The notes beneath the pieces were generated by a model that worked only from the letters and a program-made list of their open reading frames with translations, searched no databases and had not been told where the DNA came from. 64,000 nucleotides of DNA, taken from positions 442,501 to 506,500 of the forward strand of contig JAPDFW010000136.1 in NCBI GenBank assembly GCA_028826165.1. The letters are read 5' to 3'. The number at the start of each line of letters is the position of its first letter. Position 1 is the stretch's first letter. The translations under genes were made by a program, and so were the position numbers. Shown piece after piece: positions 20,723 through 34,800 of the stretch. Origin of the DNA: Anaeramoeba ignava. Lineage: Eukaryota; Metamonada; Anaeramoebidae.

Positions 20723-23069
20723 AACTTGCAGGCAAAAAAATTTAAATTAAAAAATCAATTTAAGTTTTAATTGTAATTATAATTTAAAATTTATTTTAAA
20801 ATTAATTTAAAACCCAAATTAAAAAAATTTTTTTTTTCTTAATTTTTTAAATTAAAATTTAAATTAAAAAACGATCATCAAAAAAAATAAAAAATAAAAA
20901 TAAAAATAAAAATAAAATAAGTAAAAAAAAATCTCTTATTGTTATATTAAAAACCAATCCCTCTTTAAAAAACCTTCAGTCATAAAAAAATTTTAATTAA
21001 ATTGAAATAAATCAATTTTAATTACGATCAGTTTAAAAATTAATTTAAATTTTAATAAATTCTTAAATAAAAAAAATTTTCAATTATTTTTTTAATTAAA
21101 AACACCCTCAAATAAAAATCCATTTTTTTTTTATAATTCATTTTTATAATTCATTTTTAATTTATTTTATTTTATTAAATTAATTTAAAAAAATTTTTTT
21201 TTCTTTTTTTTTTTTTTTGCTTTTATTCTTTATTTTTAAAATTAAATCGAAAAAAATATTTCTTTTCTTATTTTAAACCTTTTAAAACCTTTCTAATATT
21301 TTTTTTTATTAAAAATTAATTAATTTTCTTAAAGAAAATTTAAATAAAAAAAAAATAAAAAAACAAAACTTAAAAAAATGAGTTTTTCTCTTTTTTTTTC
21401 ATTTTAATAAGCCAATAATTTTAATTTAAATTTTAATTTAATAAATTATAAAGAAGATAAAACATAGATCAATAAAAGAAATCTTTTTTTAATTATTTTT
21501 TTTTTTCAAGAGAAGTAAATTTAATTTTTATCCGATTTTCAATTCATCAATATTTAATAATAAATCTAATTTAATTAATTAATATTTAATAATAAATTTA
21601 ATCTAATTCATTAATAATAAATTCAATTTAATTTTTATCCGATTTTCAATTCATTAATATTTAATAATAAATTTAATTTAATTAATTAATATTTAATAAT
21701 AAATTTAATAAATAATATTTTATCCGATTTTCAATTCATCAATATTTAATAATAAATCTAATTCAATTCATTAATATTTAATAATTAATTTAATAAATAA
21801 TATTTTATCCGATTTTCAATTCATCAATATTTTATCCGATTTTCAATTCATTAATATTTAATAATAAATTTAATTAATAATAAATTTAATTCTAATTAAT
21901 ATTTAATAATAAATCTAATTCAATATTTAATAATAAATTTAATCTAATTAATAATATTTTTATCCGATTTTCAATTCATCAATATTTAATAATAAATCTA
22001 ATTTAATATTTAATAATAATTTAATTCATTAATATTTAATAATAAATTTAATTTAATTCATTTAAATTTAATTAATTCAATTCAATAATATTCTAATAAT
22101 TAATATTTAATAATAAATTTAATATTTTATCCGATTTTTTCAATTCATTAAATTTAATAATTAAATTTAATAATAAAATCTAATTAAATTATTTAATAAT
22201 AAATTTAATTTAATAAATTTAATTTAATTCATTAATATTTAATAATAAATTTATCCATTAAATTTAATTTATTAATATTTAATAATAAATTTAATTTAAT
22301 TCATTAATATTTAATAATAAATAAATTTAATTCAATTTTAATAAATCTAATTTATTAATATTTAATAATAAATTTAATTCAATTCATTAATATTTAATAA
22401 TAAATTTAATTTAATTAATTAATATTTAATAATAAATTTAATTTAATTAATTAATATTTAATAATAAATTTAATTAATAATATTTTATCCGATTTTCAAT
22501 TCATCAATATTTAATATTTAATTAAAATTAAATTTTAATTTATTTAAGATTTAATAATAAATTTAATTCAATTAATTAATATTTAATAATAAATTTAATT
22601 CAATTCATTAATATTTAATAAATTTTAAATTTTAATTCAATTAAATTAATTAATATTTAATAATAAATTTAATAAATAATATATTTTAATACTAATTTTC
22701 AATTCATTAATATTTAATAATAAATAATTTATCCGATTTTCAATTCATTAATATTTTAATAATTAAATTTAATCAATTTATTAATTTAATAAATTTAATT
22801 TAATTAATTAATTTAATATTTTAATATTTTAAATTTTTTAATTTAATTAATTAATATTTAATATTAAATTTAATTCAATTCATTAAGATTTAATAATAAA
22901 TTTAATTCAATTCATTAATATTTAATAATAAATTTAATTTAATTCATTAATATTTAATAATAAATTTAATTTAATTAATTAATAATATTTTAAGTTATTT
23001 GGTTTGTTTTTGGAGTGATCATTTTATTTTCTTAAAAAAATTTATTTTTCTTTATAAACTAAAAAATTC
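20614..23069. other. Gene-poor AT repeat spacer between LIM and RBM22 genes
   Basis: About 2.46 kb contains no convincing coding sequence. The part to about 21480 is mixed poly-A/T sequence with the 5' flank of the LIM gene. The part from about 21500 to 22990 is an irregular array of TTAATATTTAATAATAAATT-type units. Interspersed are nine copies of TATCCGATTTTCAATTCAT, at about 21529, 21636, 21721, 21806, 21832, 21961, 22128 (imperfect), 22486 and 22729. The function is unknown. Confidence 0.75.
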
Positions 23070-24792
23070 TTAAAATTTAAAATTAAATTTAAATTTGGGA
23101 ATATTGATATCTTTCTTTGTTTGAAGAGGAGGAGGAATACTTGATAATAAATAATTTAAATTTTGTTGAAGAGATCGTGTATTTGAATTGTAATTTTCTG
23201 TTCGAATTTTTTTGATATCATTTTGTTTTTGATTTTGATTTTGATTTTCATTTTCATTTTCAATTTGATTTTGATTTTGATTTTGATTTTGATTTTCATT
23301 TTGATTTTCATTTTGATTTTCAATTTGATTTTCATTTTGATTTTGATTTTGAATTTGAATTTGAATTTGATTTTGATTTTCAATTTGATTTTGATTTTCA
23401 TTTTCATTTTCAATTTGATTTTCATTTTCAATTTGATTTTGATTTTCATTTTCAATTTGATTTTGATTTTCATTTTCATTTTGATTTTCATTTTCATTTT
23501 CATTTTCATTTTCAATTTGATTTTCATTTTCATTTTCAATTTGATTTTCATTTTCAATTTGATTTTCATTTTCATTTTCATTTTCATTTTCATTTTCATT
23601 TTGATTTTCATTTTCATTTTCATTTTCATTTTCATTTTCAATTTGATTTTCATTTTCATCAATATCTTTTTTCCTTTTCTTTTTCTCATTTTTCTTTTTC
23701 TCATTTTTCATTTTAATTTCAGATCTAATTTGATTTTTAATTTTATCAATTTCAGATTCTTCTTTGTTTTCTTGAAACTCTTTCATTTTCAAATCATAAT
23801 CACGAAGTTTTTCATCAACTTCGTCTTGAGATCTAAGATTATTATTAGCCCAATCCAATTTAGCTTTTTTATTATCAAACTGAAGATTATTATGAAGTCT
23901 AACAGCAGCATCCTCAGCATTTTGCCTTGATTTAAAAGTAACAAAAGCAACAGCTTTTTCACGATATAAAGTAATTTTTTCAATTTCTCCAAAAGGTTCA
24001 AATTGTTCAGAAATATCATCAACTGAACAATCAGGATTAAAAATATTACTTATAAAAAGAGTTCTTATTGATTTGTCATCTGGTGATTGTAATTTTCTAA
24101 GATCCTTAAGTTCTTGAATGATTCTATCTCCCAATTTATCTTCTTGTCCATAATACCGATTCCGAATGTTTATTACTGGATTTCCTTTTGATATTTCATC
24201 ATCATTTGGTAGTTCATGTCGGAATGGACATGAATCACCTCTTCGGCAATTCCCTTTAAGCCAAAATGAACAAACTGGTGTTTGATTGTTTACTAAATTG
24301 GGATATTTTTGAATAATTTGTAATAAAATATCATCTGCTTGATAACTTGCATATTGATGTTGACTTTTTTCAAGCTAAATAATTATAATTTTATAAATGA
24401 ATTTTAATTTTATAAATGAATTTTAATTTTAAAATTACATCATGAACTCTGAGTTGCATTTGAAATTCTCGATTAACCATATTAATTGGCATTGTAGAAA
24501 TTTTTTGTAATAAAAAATCAAGAACTTTTAAAGGTAAACCAAATTTCAAATCCAAAATACAAGATTGACAACAATTTTTTGCACGAGCACAAGTATAACA
24601 AATTTTAGTTCTATTATATTTTCCATGAAAAGAAGTTTTCCAAGTAAAAACAGAAAAAGGTCGACCACAAATAGGACATTCTTCATGAAATTTACGTTTC
24701 ACCATTCTTATATTTCTTTCTGGACCAAGACATTTTTGACATAAACATGGAAACTCACTATCTTCCCAACCTCTTGGATCAAAATTAGCCAT
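23070..24792 (-). CDS. RBM22: Pre-mRNA splicing factor RBM22 (Slt11/Cwc2-related)
   Basis: Exons complement 24439-24792 and 23070-24374 join at phase 0 across a 64-bp intron into 552 residues. The N-terminus has the RBM22 zinc-binding region (WEDSEFPCLCQKCLG, CPICGRPFSVFTW, KICYTCARAKNCCQSCILDL). A CCCH finger follows (CSFWLKGNCRRGDSCPFRH), then an RRM (RTLFISNI, KAVAFVTFKSRQNAEDA). In yeast and man this protein contacts the U6 internal stem loop and the intron in the active spliceosome. The last 200 residues are species-specific, with K-rich stretches and about 140 residues of NE/NQ/IEN repeat. The family identity is secure; the tail is not conserved in homologues I know. Its presence fits the intron-rich genes around it. 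Confidence 0.93.
23230..23660 (-). repeat. Coding NE/NQ hexamer repeat in RBM22
   Basis: TTTTCA and TTTTGA units (plus strand) encode N-E and N-Q dipeptides with occasional I-E-N. Frames on the other strand (LILIFIFIF) are shadows. Confidence 0.9.
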
Positions 24793-24843
24793 TTATTTAT
24801 TTATTTTTAGAAAAATAGAAAAATGAAAAAATGAAAAAATGAA

Positions 24844-25782
24844 TTATTTTTTCTTTGTTGTTTTTGTTTTTGTTTTTTTTGTTTTTTTCTTTCTTTCTTT
24901 TTTCCGTTTTTTTATCTTTTCATTTTCTGAAGAATTTTCTGAATCATTAACAATTCTTTTCTTTCTATTTTTTCTTGGTTTCTTTTTCTTTTCTTTTTCC
25001 TTTCTCTTTTTCTTTTTCTTTTGATTTGATTTTTGATTTGATTTTTGATTTGATTCTTCTTTTGATTCTTCTTTTAATTCTTCTTTTAATTCTTCTTTTA
25101 ATTCATTTGATTTTTGATTTGATTTTTGATTTGATTCTTCTTTTAATTCTTTTGATTCTTCTTTTAATTCATTTGATTTTTGATTTGATTCTTTTTTACT
25201 AATTCCAAATGATTCTAATGTTGTTTTCTTTTTTTTATCGTTCTTATTTTCTCCTATTAATCCAATTGACTTAAAAGCTCTTCTAAATCCTTCCAATTTT
25301 TGTTCAAAAGTCATTGCTGCATAAGCTGGTGAAGGAGATGGTAAAACTTTATATGTATAACCATTAATATTTCCAACATGTTTTTTAAATAAATTTTGAG
25401 CATTTTTTGAAGTGAAAAAAATTGCTTTAATTTTTGGATGATTTTTTAATAAATTTCGAATATCATTTGGTTCTTTTGTGGTTAAACTTGAATCCAAACT
25501 AGATTTATTTTCTCTTTCACATGATTTAATTACATCCCAAATTGCGATCCCATTTTCAAGTGCAAGTTTTTTTCGTTCAGAATTCGACATTTTTGTTTTT
25601 CTTTTTGGTTCGAAAATTTTTTGAAGAATTGGCCAAAATACATTTTGAGGATGACCATAATATAAGTTATTTTTAAAGCTTTTGATTGATGGAAATGTTC
25701 CAAGTATTAATACTTTGGAATTGTCATCAACAAGTGGTTGAAATGGATGAGTTTCATCATCAACAATCTTCTTTTCTGTCAT
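24844..25782 (-). CDS. DNA-hypoxanthine/uracil glycosylase (UDG superfamily, HDG-like) with basic tail
   Basis: The single exon encodes 312 residues. Residues 10-175 match the UDG-superfamily glycosylase group that includes hypoxanthine-DNA glycosylase: HPFQPLVDD, VLILGTFPSIKSF, YYGHPQNVFWPIL, IAIWDVIKSCER, IFFTSKNAQNLFKKH and LPSPSPAYAAMTFEQKLEGF. In this superfamily the GTFPS and LPSPSPA segments form the base-binding pocket and DNA-intercalating loop. The Asn of HPQN is the probable key residue (family knowledge). It should remove deaminated bases and start base-excision repair. The C-terminal 130 residues are SNQK/ELKEE repeats followed by a strongly basic stretch (KKKKKRKEKEKKKKPRKNRKK) that could serve as a nuclear signal and DNA-binding tail. 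The family is best known from bacteria and archaea, so transfer is possible. It is divergent from the UBR4-like gene. Confidence 0.85.
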   Translation of the reverse strand: MTEKKIVDDETHPFQPLVDDNSKVLILGTFPSIKSFKNNLYYGHPQNVFWPILQKIFEPKRKTKMSNSERKKLALENGIAIWDVIKSCERENKSSLDSSLTTKEPNDIRNLLKNHPKIKAIFFTSKNAQNLFKKHVGNINGYTYKVLPSPSPAYAAMTFEQKLEGFRRAFKSIGLIGENKNDKKKKTTLESFGISKKESNQKSNELKEESKELKEESNQKSNQKSNELKEELKEELKEESKEESNQKSNQKSNQKKKKKRKEKEKKKKPRKNRKKRIVNDSENSSENEKIKKRKKERKKKTKKTKTKTTKKK

Positions 25783-25878
25783 TTTTATTTTATTTTTTTA
25801 TTTTTTTATTTTAAAAAAAAAAATAATTTCATTTTTTTTAATTTCATTTTTTTTTTCTTATATTTCAATTTAATTTAA
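25783..25878. promoter_or_regulatory. 96-bp divergent promoter between glycosylase and UBR4-like genes
   Basis: Only 96 bp separate the two start codons. The content is poly-T/poly-A tracts (TTTTTTATTTTTTTATTTTA and similar). Both transcription starts must lie here or overlap the coding ends. Confidence 0.55.
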
Positions 25879-28800
25879 ATGAGCTCAATAAAAGAAACAC
25901 AAATCGAAAAAGATCTCATTGAAACTTTTCAAGTTTTGGTTTGTGTTTTTTTTTCTTTTTTTTTTATTTAAAGAATTTTCTAAAATTATTTAATTAAAAA
26001 AATAAATAAATATAGCAATTAATTAAAAGAGATATAATAGATAAACACGAAAATCATTCTAATATCCAAATATACCTTTATAATATCATCGAACAAACCA
26101 ATACAAACCAAAACTTATTCCAAAAATTGGAAGAATGGAAAATTTCTCATTTATTTTCTCCGTTAATTTCTTTACTTAATATTTTATCAGAAAGCAATAT
26201 TCAACTCAACCAAAAACAAACAGAATTTATCATTCATTTGATAAATACTTTATCTAAGCGAATAATTGATATCAATTGGAAAGACAAATCTTGTAAATTA
26301 ATTTTCTACTTTATTTATTTTATATATTTATTTTATACATTTCTTTTCATAGATACTTTTAATTCACAATTTGTGATCACAATCTTAAATTTATCTTCCT
26401 CCTTTATTAATTGGTCATTGAATTTCCTTAAAAACCACTTATTAGAAGACTCACAAAATACCAACGAAAATGACCAAAAATATTTGCAAAATAACCTTCA
26501 AATTTCACAAAATCTTTTCATTGAATTATTGGATTCTTTGACAACTTTATGTTCAAATATTAATCACAACATTTCTCAGCCATTAGTGCTAGAAGACATT
26601 CCCGACTTCCAAATCTCTCTGGATTTAGATCTAGATGTAGATCTAAAAAATCAAAAAATCACATTCGATCAAATTATGGAATCATTTAATCCAAAAAGAA
26701 GTTCTGAAAAACCGTCAAACGAAGTTGATAACGAGCAATCAAATCTACAGAGTATTCTTCTGGAATTAAACACAGAAACCTTAATTCCAGACCAACCACT
26801 TAAACAAACAACTTTTCTTTCAACTCAGAAATTGCCTCAAAAAAACGCAATTATTACAGAGTCTCATATATTTGAAACAGATTATCTGATACAATTTTCT
26901 TCATCTTTATTACAACAAAATTCACAAATTTTACTTGATTTTCCTCAAAGCCTCTTTTCTTAAATCAATTTCAAACAAAAACTCACAAAATATACAAGTA
27001 ATCAATAAATTATTCGTTCTCATTGAGGCAATCCCAAAAGACATCATATTATCCGACGTCAGAATAATTTCCTTTTTCTTTCAACAACTAAATTCATACC
27101 TCTTAAATTTTTTGCAATCTCCTCATCAATCTCTATTTGATATTTTAAAAGAATTCTTAATTTTCCTGATGTACACATTCCCAGAAAATTTGAATGATAA
27201 TGTCTTTTTGCTTGTTCTTCTCCAAATTTCACAGTTCTTCGATAAAAATGCAGTCAAAATACAGGATCAACTCTCAGAAATAATTCAATCTCAAACAATA
27301 CAACCTCTTGATATCGGAAATATAAATGAAATGATTTTGATATTACATCTTTATCAAGAAATTTTCCAGGATTTCTTCACTCTGCCATCAATCCCCCAAA
27401 TAGAAATTAACCAACAGTTATCCGAATTTCTCGAAAGTCAACGAAATTTACTAAAATCTCAAGATTTATCTGAAGATAATAAACACGATAAGCAAATTAT
27501 GATTATGGATGAGAACTTTAATCCTGAGAAAATTAAATGTGAATTCCAAATCAACCCTAATTTATCATTTGATTGCTTGCTAATTCACAACACATTTGAA
27601 TCACATCTATCGTTTCTTTTATCAGATAACAATTTTTCAAAATTGTTTCTCAATTCAATATTTATTTCAGTCACATTCACAACTTCAATACTTTATTTAG
27701 AATATTCAAATACTGTCAATGAAAGAGAAGCTGAAAAGCAAAATATCATGAAGAATCAAGAAAAAGAAAAACAAAAGAAGAATGAACAAAAACCTGCTTT
27801 TGATTCAAAATCAGATGATGAATCAAGCGTTGAAGAAAATTTACAATTTGATTCTTTATTCGATGTTTTCTTCTTCAATGACAAAAAACCCGAAGAAAAT
27901 TTAAAAGAAAAATCACAAGATCTCCAAAAATCCAAAATTGAAATATGCACTCCAATATATATCGACTTCGATTTATTCTGGAAAATAACTGATGAATTCC
28001 ATGAAAATCTAATTCATAGTTTAAAGCAAAATATGAACAAATTTCATTTAAATTGTTTATTGTTTATTGGAAATATACAACAGAAATTTCTTCCTTTCGA
28101 AGCTATAAAATTTTTGGTTTCAAATTTTTTACGTGAATTTCATTTATTTCTTGTTTCTAAAGATATTCTCTCTCAAGACTTAATATCATATCTCTTACAA
28201 ATTACTCTTCAAAATCATTCAAATTTCTTTCAAATTTCTTTAGAAAATTTATCATTTGTTGCAAGATTAATCTTTCAGAATCAATTAAAAAACAACAAAA
28301 AGCAAAAAGAATTAATGAATGATTTTGACAACGAAAAAAAAGATTTAGAAAATGAGGATCAGGATAATTTATTCATTATTTGGAATCATTTTATTGATCA
28401 AATTAAAAAAAATATACAAAATCCAGAAATTAAAGAAAATCAAGAATTAAAAGAAAATCAAGAATTAAAAGAAAATCAAGAAATAAAAGAAAATCAAGAA
28501 TTAAAAGAAATTAAAGAAAATCAAGAATTAAAAGAAAATAAAGAAAATCAAGAATTAAAAGAAAATCAAGAAACTAAAGAAAATCAACAAAATCAACAAA
28601 ATCAACAAAATCAAGAAATAAAAGAAAATCAACAAAATCAACAAAATCAACAAAATCAACAAAATCAAGAATTAAAAGAAATTAAAGAAAATCAAGAAAT
28701 TAAAGAAAATCAAGAAAATCAAGAAACTAAAGAAATTAAAGAAAATCAAGAAACTAAAGAAAATCAAGAAACTAAAGAAAATCAAGAAACTAAAGAAAAT

Positions 28801-31800
28801 CAAGAAACTAAAGAAAATCAAGAATTAAAAGAAAATCAAGAATTAAAAGAAAATCAAGAATTAAAAGAAAATCAAGAATTAAAAGAAATTAAAGAAAATC
28901 AAGAAACAAAACAAATTCAAGAAAATAAAGAAATCTAAAAAAATTCAAGAAAATCAAGAAACTAAAAAAATTCAAGAAACACATGCTTTATTTATGGTTT
29001 CACTTTTCTATATTAGTCAATCAAAAATTAAAATTAAAATTTTGGAAAAATGTATCAAACTAATTTCAAATTGTAATCAAATTCCCTTCAAATCAATTAG
29101 TTCTTTTCTCTCACTTTTTATTAATTTTCCAACAAATCATCTTCCATTTCGAAAATATCCCATCATTTATCACACTTCGTATAAAAAAAGATTTACTTTT
29201 CAAAATTATTGAATTTTCGGAAAAAAATCCAGAAGAAAGTTTATATTATTTATGGGATCTTGAACAACAAAATATACCCAAACCAAATATTTCTAAACAG
29301 GTGCAGCAAATCCCTAACTTTAACACACTTTTTGATATACTGAGTAACTTCATTTCAAAAATTTTTGCTTTGGAAAATGATTCAAATTCCAAAGAACAAA
29401 GCTATTTTCTCTTTATTTTATGGAATATATTATTCAAACTTCAGAAATCTAACCCAGAATTTCTTCCACCTTTTTCTCAATATTTAAAGCAATCTAATAT
29501 TATAAAAGAACCTGCAAAAACAATAATCTCAATATTTGAATTCCAAAAAGATATAAGCGCATTGAATATCAAAGATTTCCATCAAATTCTTGTGAATATT
29601 ATCAATGAAATTACTGAAAATATTGGATATATATTCATTTCTGAAAAAAAACCCAATAATTATTTATTAAAAATGAATTATTTACTCTCAGAATTTGTTC
29701 TTCATTCAATCAAAAATGAACCAAAAAATCTTCCTTTACAAAATCAAACCCAAGAAACTGAAAATATTGTTTCCGACTCTTCCTCCACTAGAGAAATAAT
29801 TAAGTCTTCTTTATTGAAAATATTATTCTCATCCAAGAAAATTTTGAGTGAAACATATCTTCTGAAAATGAAAGACAAAGAAAATGAGGGATATCAAGAA
29901 ATATTTGAATTTATTTGGACAAAGTTTATTCCTCTTGATTTTTTATCGAGAATCATCACTTTATCAAATTCAGAAACAATTTCCACAAACATCATTTCTT
30001 TTTGCAATTTTCTTCCTTCAAAAGAAAATATTTTCCTCAAGAAAACGAATGATTTTTTCAATTTTTTTTCACAAAACGATTCTGATTCACTTTCTGACCA
30101 ATTCTCAATATTTCATTTCCAACAAGCATTGTCAAATATCTTTGAGTCTCTATTGCTCGTTTTTGATGATGAAATTAGAATTAATGAAAATACTAATAGA
30201 AGTACTTTGTTGACACAACTGATTCAATTTCTTAGTCATGCTTTGAATGATTCAAGGTTTTCCATGTTAGAAAATCAAGCAAACAATTTGCTACAAATCT
30301 TGCATATAGAAGAAGAATCTAACAAATATACTCTTGAAATGTTATTCAAGACTTTTTATCAAATTAAACAAATTAAACTTAAATTTATCAATTCCCAAAA
30401 TGTTGATAAAAATGAAAATAAAGATCAAAATTCCCCAAACATTCAGGAAAGTATTCGTGATCAAGAAAAACAATTCATGGAAATTTCAGAAATTATTATC
30501 TATCGAGGTTTTGAATTTATTTCGAAGTTTATTCAAAAACCAGACATATTGCTCAATTTCAACGACTTTTCTCTTATTGTTGATTTGGCAAATTTAATTC
30601 CTAAAACTTTCAATAACGCTTATAAAATACTTGATGATTTGATGAAAATTGAAAATGTTAATTTTCATAAACAATTTTTGGAATCTTTTTCATCAAAAAC
30701 CAAAGAGCAAATGAATTCATTAATTTGTTCTCATATTTCATATAGTGAAAAACCAGAAATTCAAGAAGAAATGCAAATCCTCTTTCCATTTGTTGAAAAA
30801 TTATGTGAAAATGATTTAATTTTCCAAATTTTCATTGATTGTCTTTCATTTCCCAATGATAATTTTATTGATTATTTCAAATTTATTGAAATTTTTGCAA
30901 GAAAAGATCCAAGTGGGAATCGGTTACTTAAAATTCTCGAAAAGAGTCGAGAAATTCTATTAGAAGTTTCTTTCAATAATAACAATAACAACAACAACAA
31001 CAATAACAATAACAATAACAATAACAATAACAATAACAATAACAATAACAATAACAATAACAATAACAATAACAATAACAATGAATTGATTATATCAAGA
31101 AAAATTGATATTCCTTTTAACTCTTTATTTTTGCATTTAAATCCAATTATTCATTTCATTTCGGATGTTCAAACTGCAAATCATTTAATGCAAGTCCAAG
31201 AAATTGAAAAAGATGAAAAAGATGAAAAAGATGAAAAATTGAAAAAGATGAAAAAGATGAAAAAGAAATTAAAATTGAAAAAGATGAAAAAGAAATTGAA
31301 AATGAAAAAATTGAAATTGATGATTCATATAATGACGAATGGGAATCGGATTCAGAAAATAATCAATACTCAGAAATTCCTAATGAGGAAACAAAAAATA
31401 CAAAAATAGATGCAAATGAAAAACCACAAACTAGTACTTCAAATAAAGAGTATACATGCACATTTCTGAAAACAGGAAATAATTATGAACCACAACATTT
31501 ATATAATTGTTATACATGTGGATTAATCGCAGGTGAAGGTTGCTGTTATCCTTGCGCAATTTTATGCCATTTAGTAAAGGGTCATCAAGTTGAATATCAA
31601 GAATATGATTCTGTATATTGTGATTGTGGTGGCGAAAAGCCACAAACTTGCGAATGCTTAAAACCAAAAAAAATTGAAGAGAAATATTTATTTGTTCCTC
31701 ATAAAAAGATTAATCTCCGTTTCACTGACAATTTCGATCAAAATGAAACCATCAAGGAAAAAGATGAGAAAAATACAAATTTAAAGAGTTATATTCCAAT

Positions 31801-34800
31801 TTATCAACAAATAATTGAATCTAATGATGATTTCCAACAAAGTTATTTCCAAATCACAACAGATGAACAAATTCTTTCCATATTTATCAATCTTATTAAG
31901 CAACTTTCAACAACTATTATAGAATCACAAACAAAAAAATTAACAGAAAATAACCAAAAAACCATTTCATTGCAAAAATCTGATTCAAAGCAAAATGAAA
32001 TTGAAATTGAAATTGAAAATGAAAAACAAAATGAAAATGAAATTGAAAATGAAATTGAAATTGAAAATGAAATTGAAATTGAAAATGAAAATAATAATAA
32101 TAATAACAGTAAATTTTTGAAATGGAATTCAGAAGAAAAAAATATATTTTCTAAACACAAACATTACGAAACTTCGACATTTGAAATGTTTCTTGATCTC
32201 TCAGGAGGAAGTGGACAATTCCTCAGAGATTTATTACTAAATGAACAAACTATCGATCGATCAGTAATGGGAATTTGCTTTTCAAAATTTTTAATAATTG
32301 GGGAAAAAGATCATTTACAAATTTTCAATGCAGCAGAAACAATTTCTTATCGCGAATCACTTCCAATTTCAAAACAAGACAAGAAAAGTCTTTTGGATTA
32401 TGATCTTCCCTTCCAAATACTAAAAATGAAAGTGAATCAAATCAATCAAAGTTATGTTGCTTTTTCTGGAATTAAGCATTGCTGTGTTTTGGTTTTGGAT
32501 GAAAATATAAAAATTCTCAACCAACTTGCAGTGGAATTACTATTAGAAATGATTGGAGAAAATTTATTTATCATAGATATCCAATGGATACCAGATTCTC
32601 AAGTAGAACTTGCAGTTGTAACAAATGAATTTATCAAGGTTTATGATTTATCAAAAGATGCAATGTGCCCAGTAAGTTATTTAGTCCCGCCAGAGTCATC
32701 AATAACAAGCGCTATTTTCCTCAAATCAAAACAAAAAGATGCAGTTTTGACTCTTGTTGCGACAAAGAAGGGAAAACTTTTCTTCCAAGAACTTGTCCCA
32801 GTAACAAATGATGGTCCGTGCTTTTTCACTCAAGAAATTACCATTCCTGAAATTTATACTTCTTCAAATTCTCGATTGAATATTGATTATTGCGACAAAA
32901 ACAACCAGATTCTATGTAGTTTTCTAAAAACACAACCTCAAGAAAACATAAATATTTTTGACGAAGAACCGTTTTCAATTGAGAATTCTCCAACTTGCTT
33001 TATTGGAGAACTTTCAGATACTCTTGATTCTTTGACTTCTATTTTCCCACTGGATTCAATTTTCCCTGAAAATTACCATAAATATTTACCCTTGATTTCT
33101 GTTTCCGTTGTTCCAAATTATCCAGATCTTTATTTTGGAAAATCTCAACCGTTTCCAAATGCTTTAATTTTTTTCACTATGAATCCAAACCACGCTTATA
33201 TACAATCATTTTCTAACTCTGGAAGAGGTAGAATTGTTGGCATATCTGCCATGTCAGACACAGGAAAAAACACATACGAGGGTTTATTCAGTGAAATTTC
33301 CGATCTCGTTTATGGAGAATCCAAAAAAATTGAAACAAACAATTACATTTTTGCATTATCCGATGATGGAACACTAAATTTCTTCGAAATGAACAAGGAA
33401 TTCAAGACTCAAGACCAGGCAAATAAGATGCAAAACGACGACACAAGCTTGCTTCATTTCTCGTTAAAAATTATTCCTGATTCTGAAAGCTCAGCTTATT
33501 CATTCAGAACTTTGGGTTCTTCGGAAACGAAAGAGAAAAGTGAAGAAGAAACAAAGAGAGTTTCAAAAACAAAAGACAAGAACAAGAAAGAAATCATTAA
33601 GAAAATCACATCCCAGAAAAAAAAGAAAAAGCCACTACTTTTTACTGAAGACGAATTATTTTCATTTTTCATGAATGAAAACTTAATCGAAAGTGAGGAT
33701 GAATCAATTTCAAGTGAAAAAGAAGTTATTCCTGAAGAAAAAACAAAAACCACAGAAAACATATTTATTGCCGAAAAGCTTATGCTTCACTTACCAAACA
33801 CAACACCCACTTTTGCAATCAATTACTTTGAAAAAACGCGCAAAACATCCTTAGCAGAATTTTCTTTTTCTGGAGCAATTGTGGAAGAAGAATCAACTGA
33901 TAGGGTGATTGAGAATCTCTCGGCAAGAAACTACCAATCGGTTTCCTGCTCTCCGTCGGATTCCAAAAAGCGATACGACTTGGTGATCAGAAACACAAAC
34001 CCAACGGCTCTTATTGCTGGAATAAGAATTCTTTTGGGATACAATTATTCATCATCAATCCCAAAAACAATCAGAATTTTTAATCGCAAAATCAGAACAA
34101 AACCCGAAGAAGCAAGATGGTATAATATCCCCTTTACCGTTGAAGAGAGTATTTCATGCATAAGAACTTTAGTTGTTCTGTTTTCACGTTCTCATTATCC
34201 TGAAGAAAGTATTAATCTTGATTGTTTGGAAATTTACACAATTACGAAAGAAGACTTTGGATGGGATGAAAAGCTCGCTCAAATCAAATCAAAACTTAAA
34301 CCTGGTCTTCAGAAATCGCAACAAAGAACTCAGTCATTTGAAAGTGATCTCAACTACTTTAACTTCCAGTTTTATAAAGACAATACAAAGGTGATTCCAC
34401 TCAAATCACTTGAACAACATCTTCAATTCAGAATTTTGCAATCTCTTTTGAATATCGATCCAGATATTTTAACTACTTTTCCTCAAATCAAAGACCAATT
34501 ATTCTTCATCTTAAATCAATCTTATTTGAAGCTTTTCCATCAAATTTCTCGTAAAATTCTCCGCATCATTTTCACTGGAAAATCAAAGCAAGAATATTAT
34601 AAAGAAAAAGACTTTTTCAAATTGAATGATTTTCTTCTTAAACTCCAAAACAATGATATTATTAATATTTCAGATTTTGAATATAGATGTTTTGGAACAG
34701 AAAAGATTCTTTGGAAAAGAAGAAGAAATTTACAGGAATTCATATCTAAAAACACTCAATTTTATTCACTTCTTTTTGAGAAGTTTCAACAATTTTCTCT

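Noticed and set aside
31843-32160. Minus-strand Ser/Ile/Phe-rich frame
   Set aside because: It is a shadow of the EIENE coding repeat of the UBR4-like gene.
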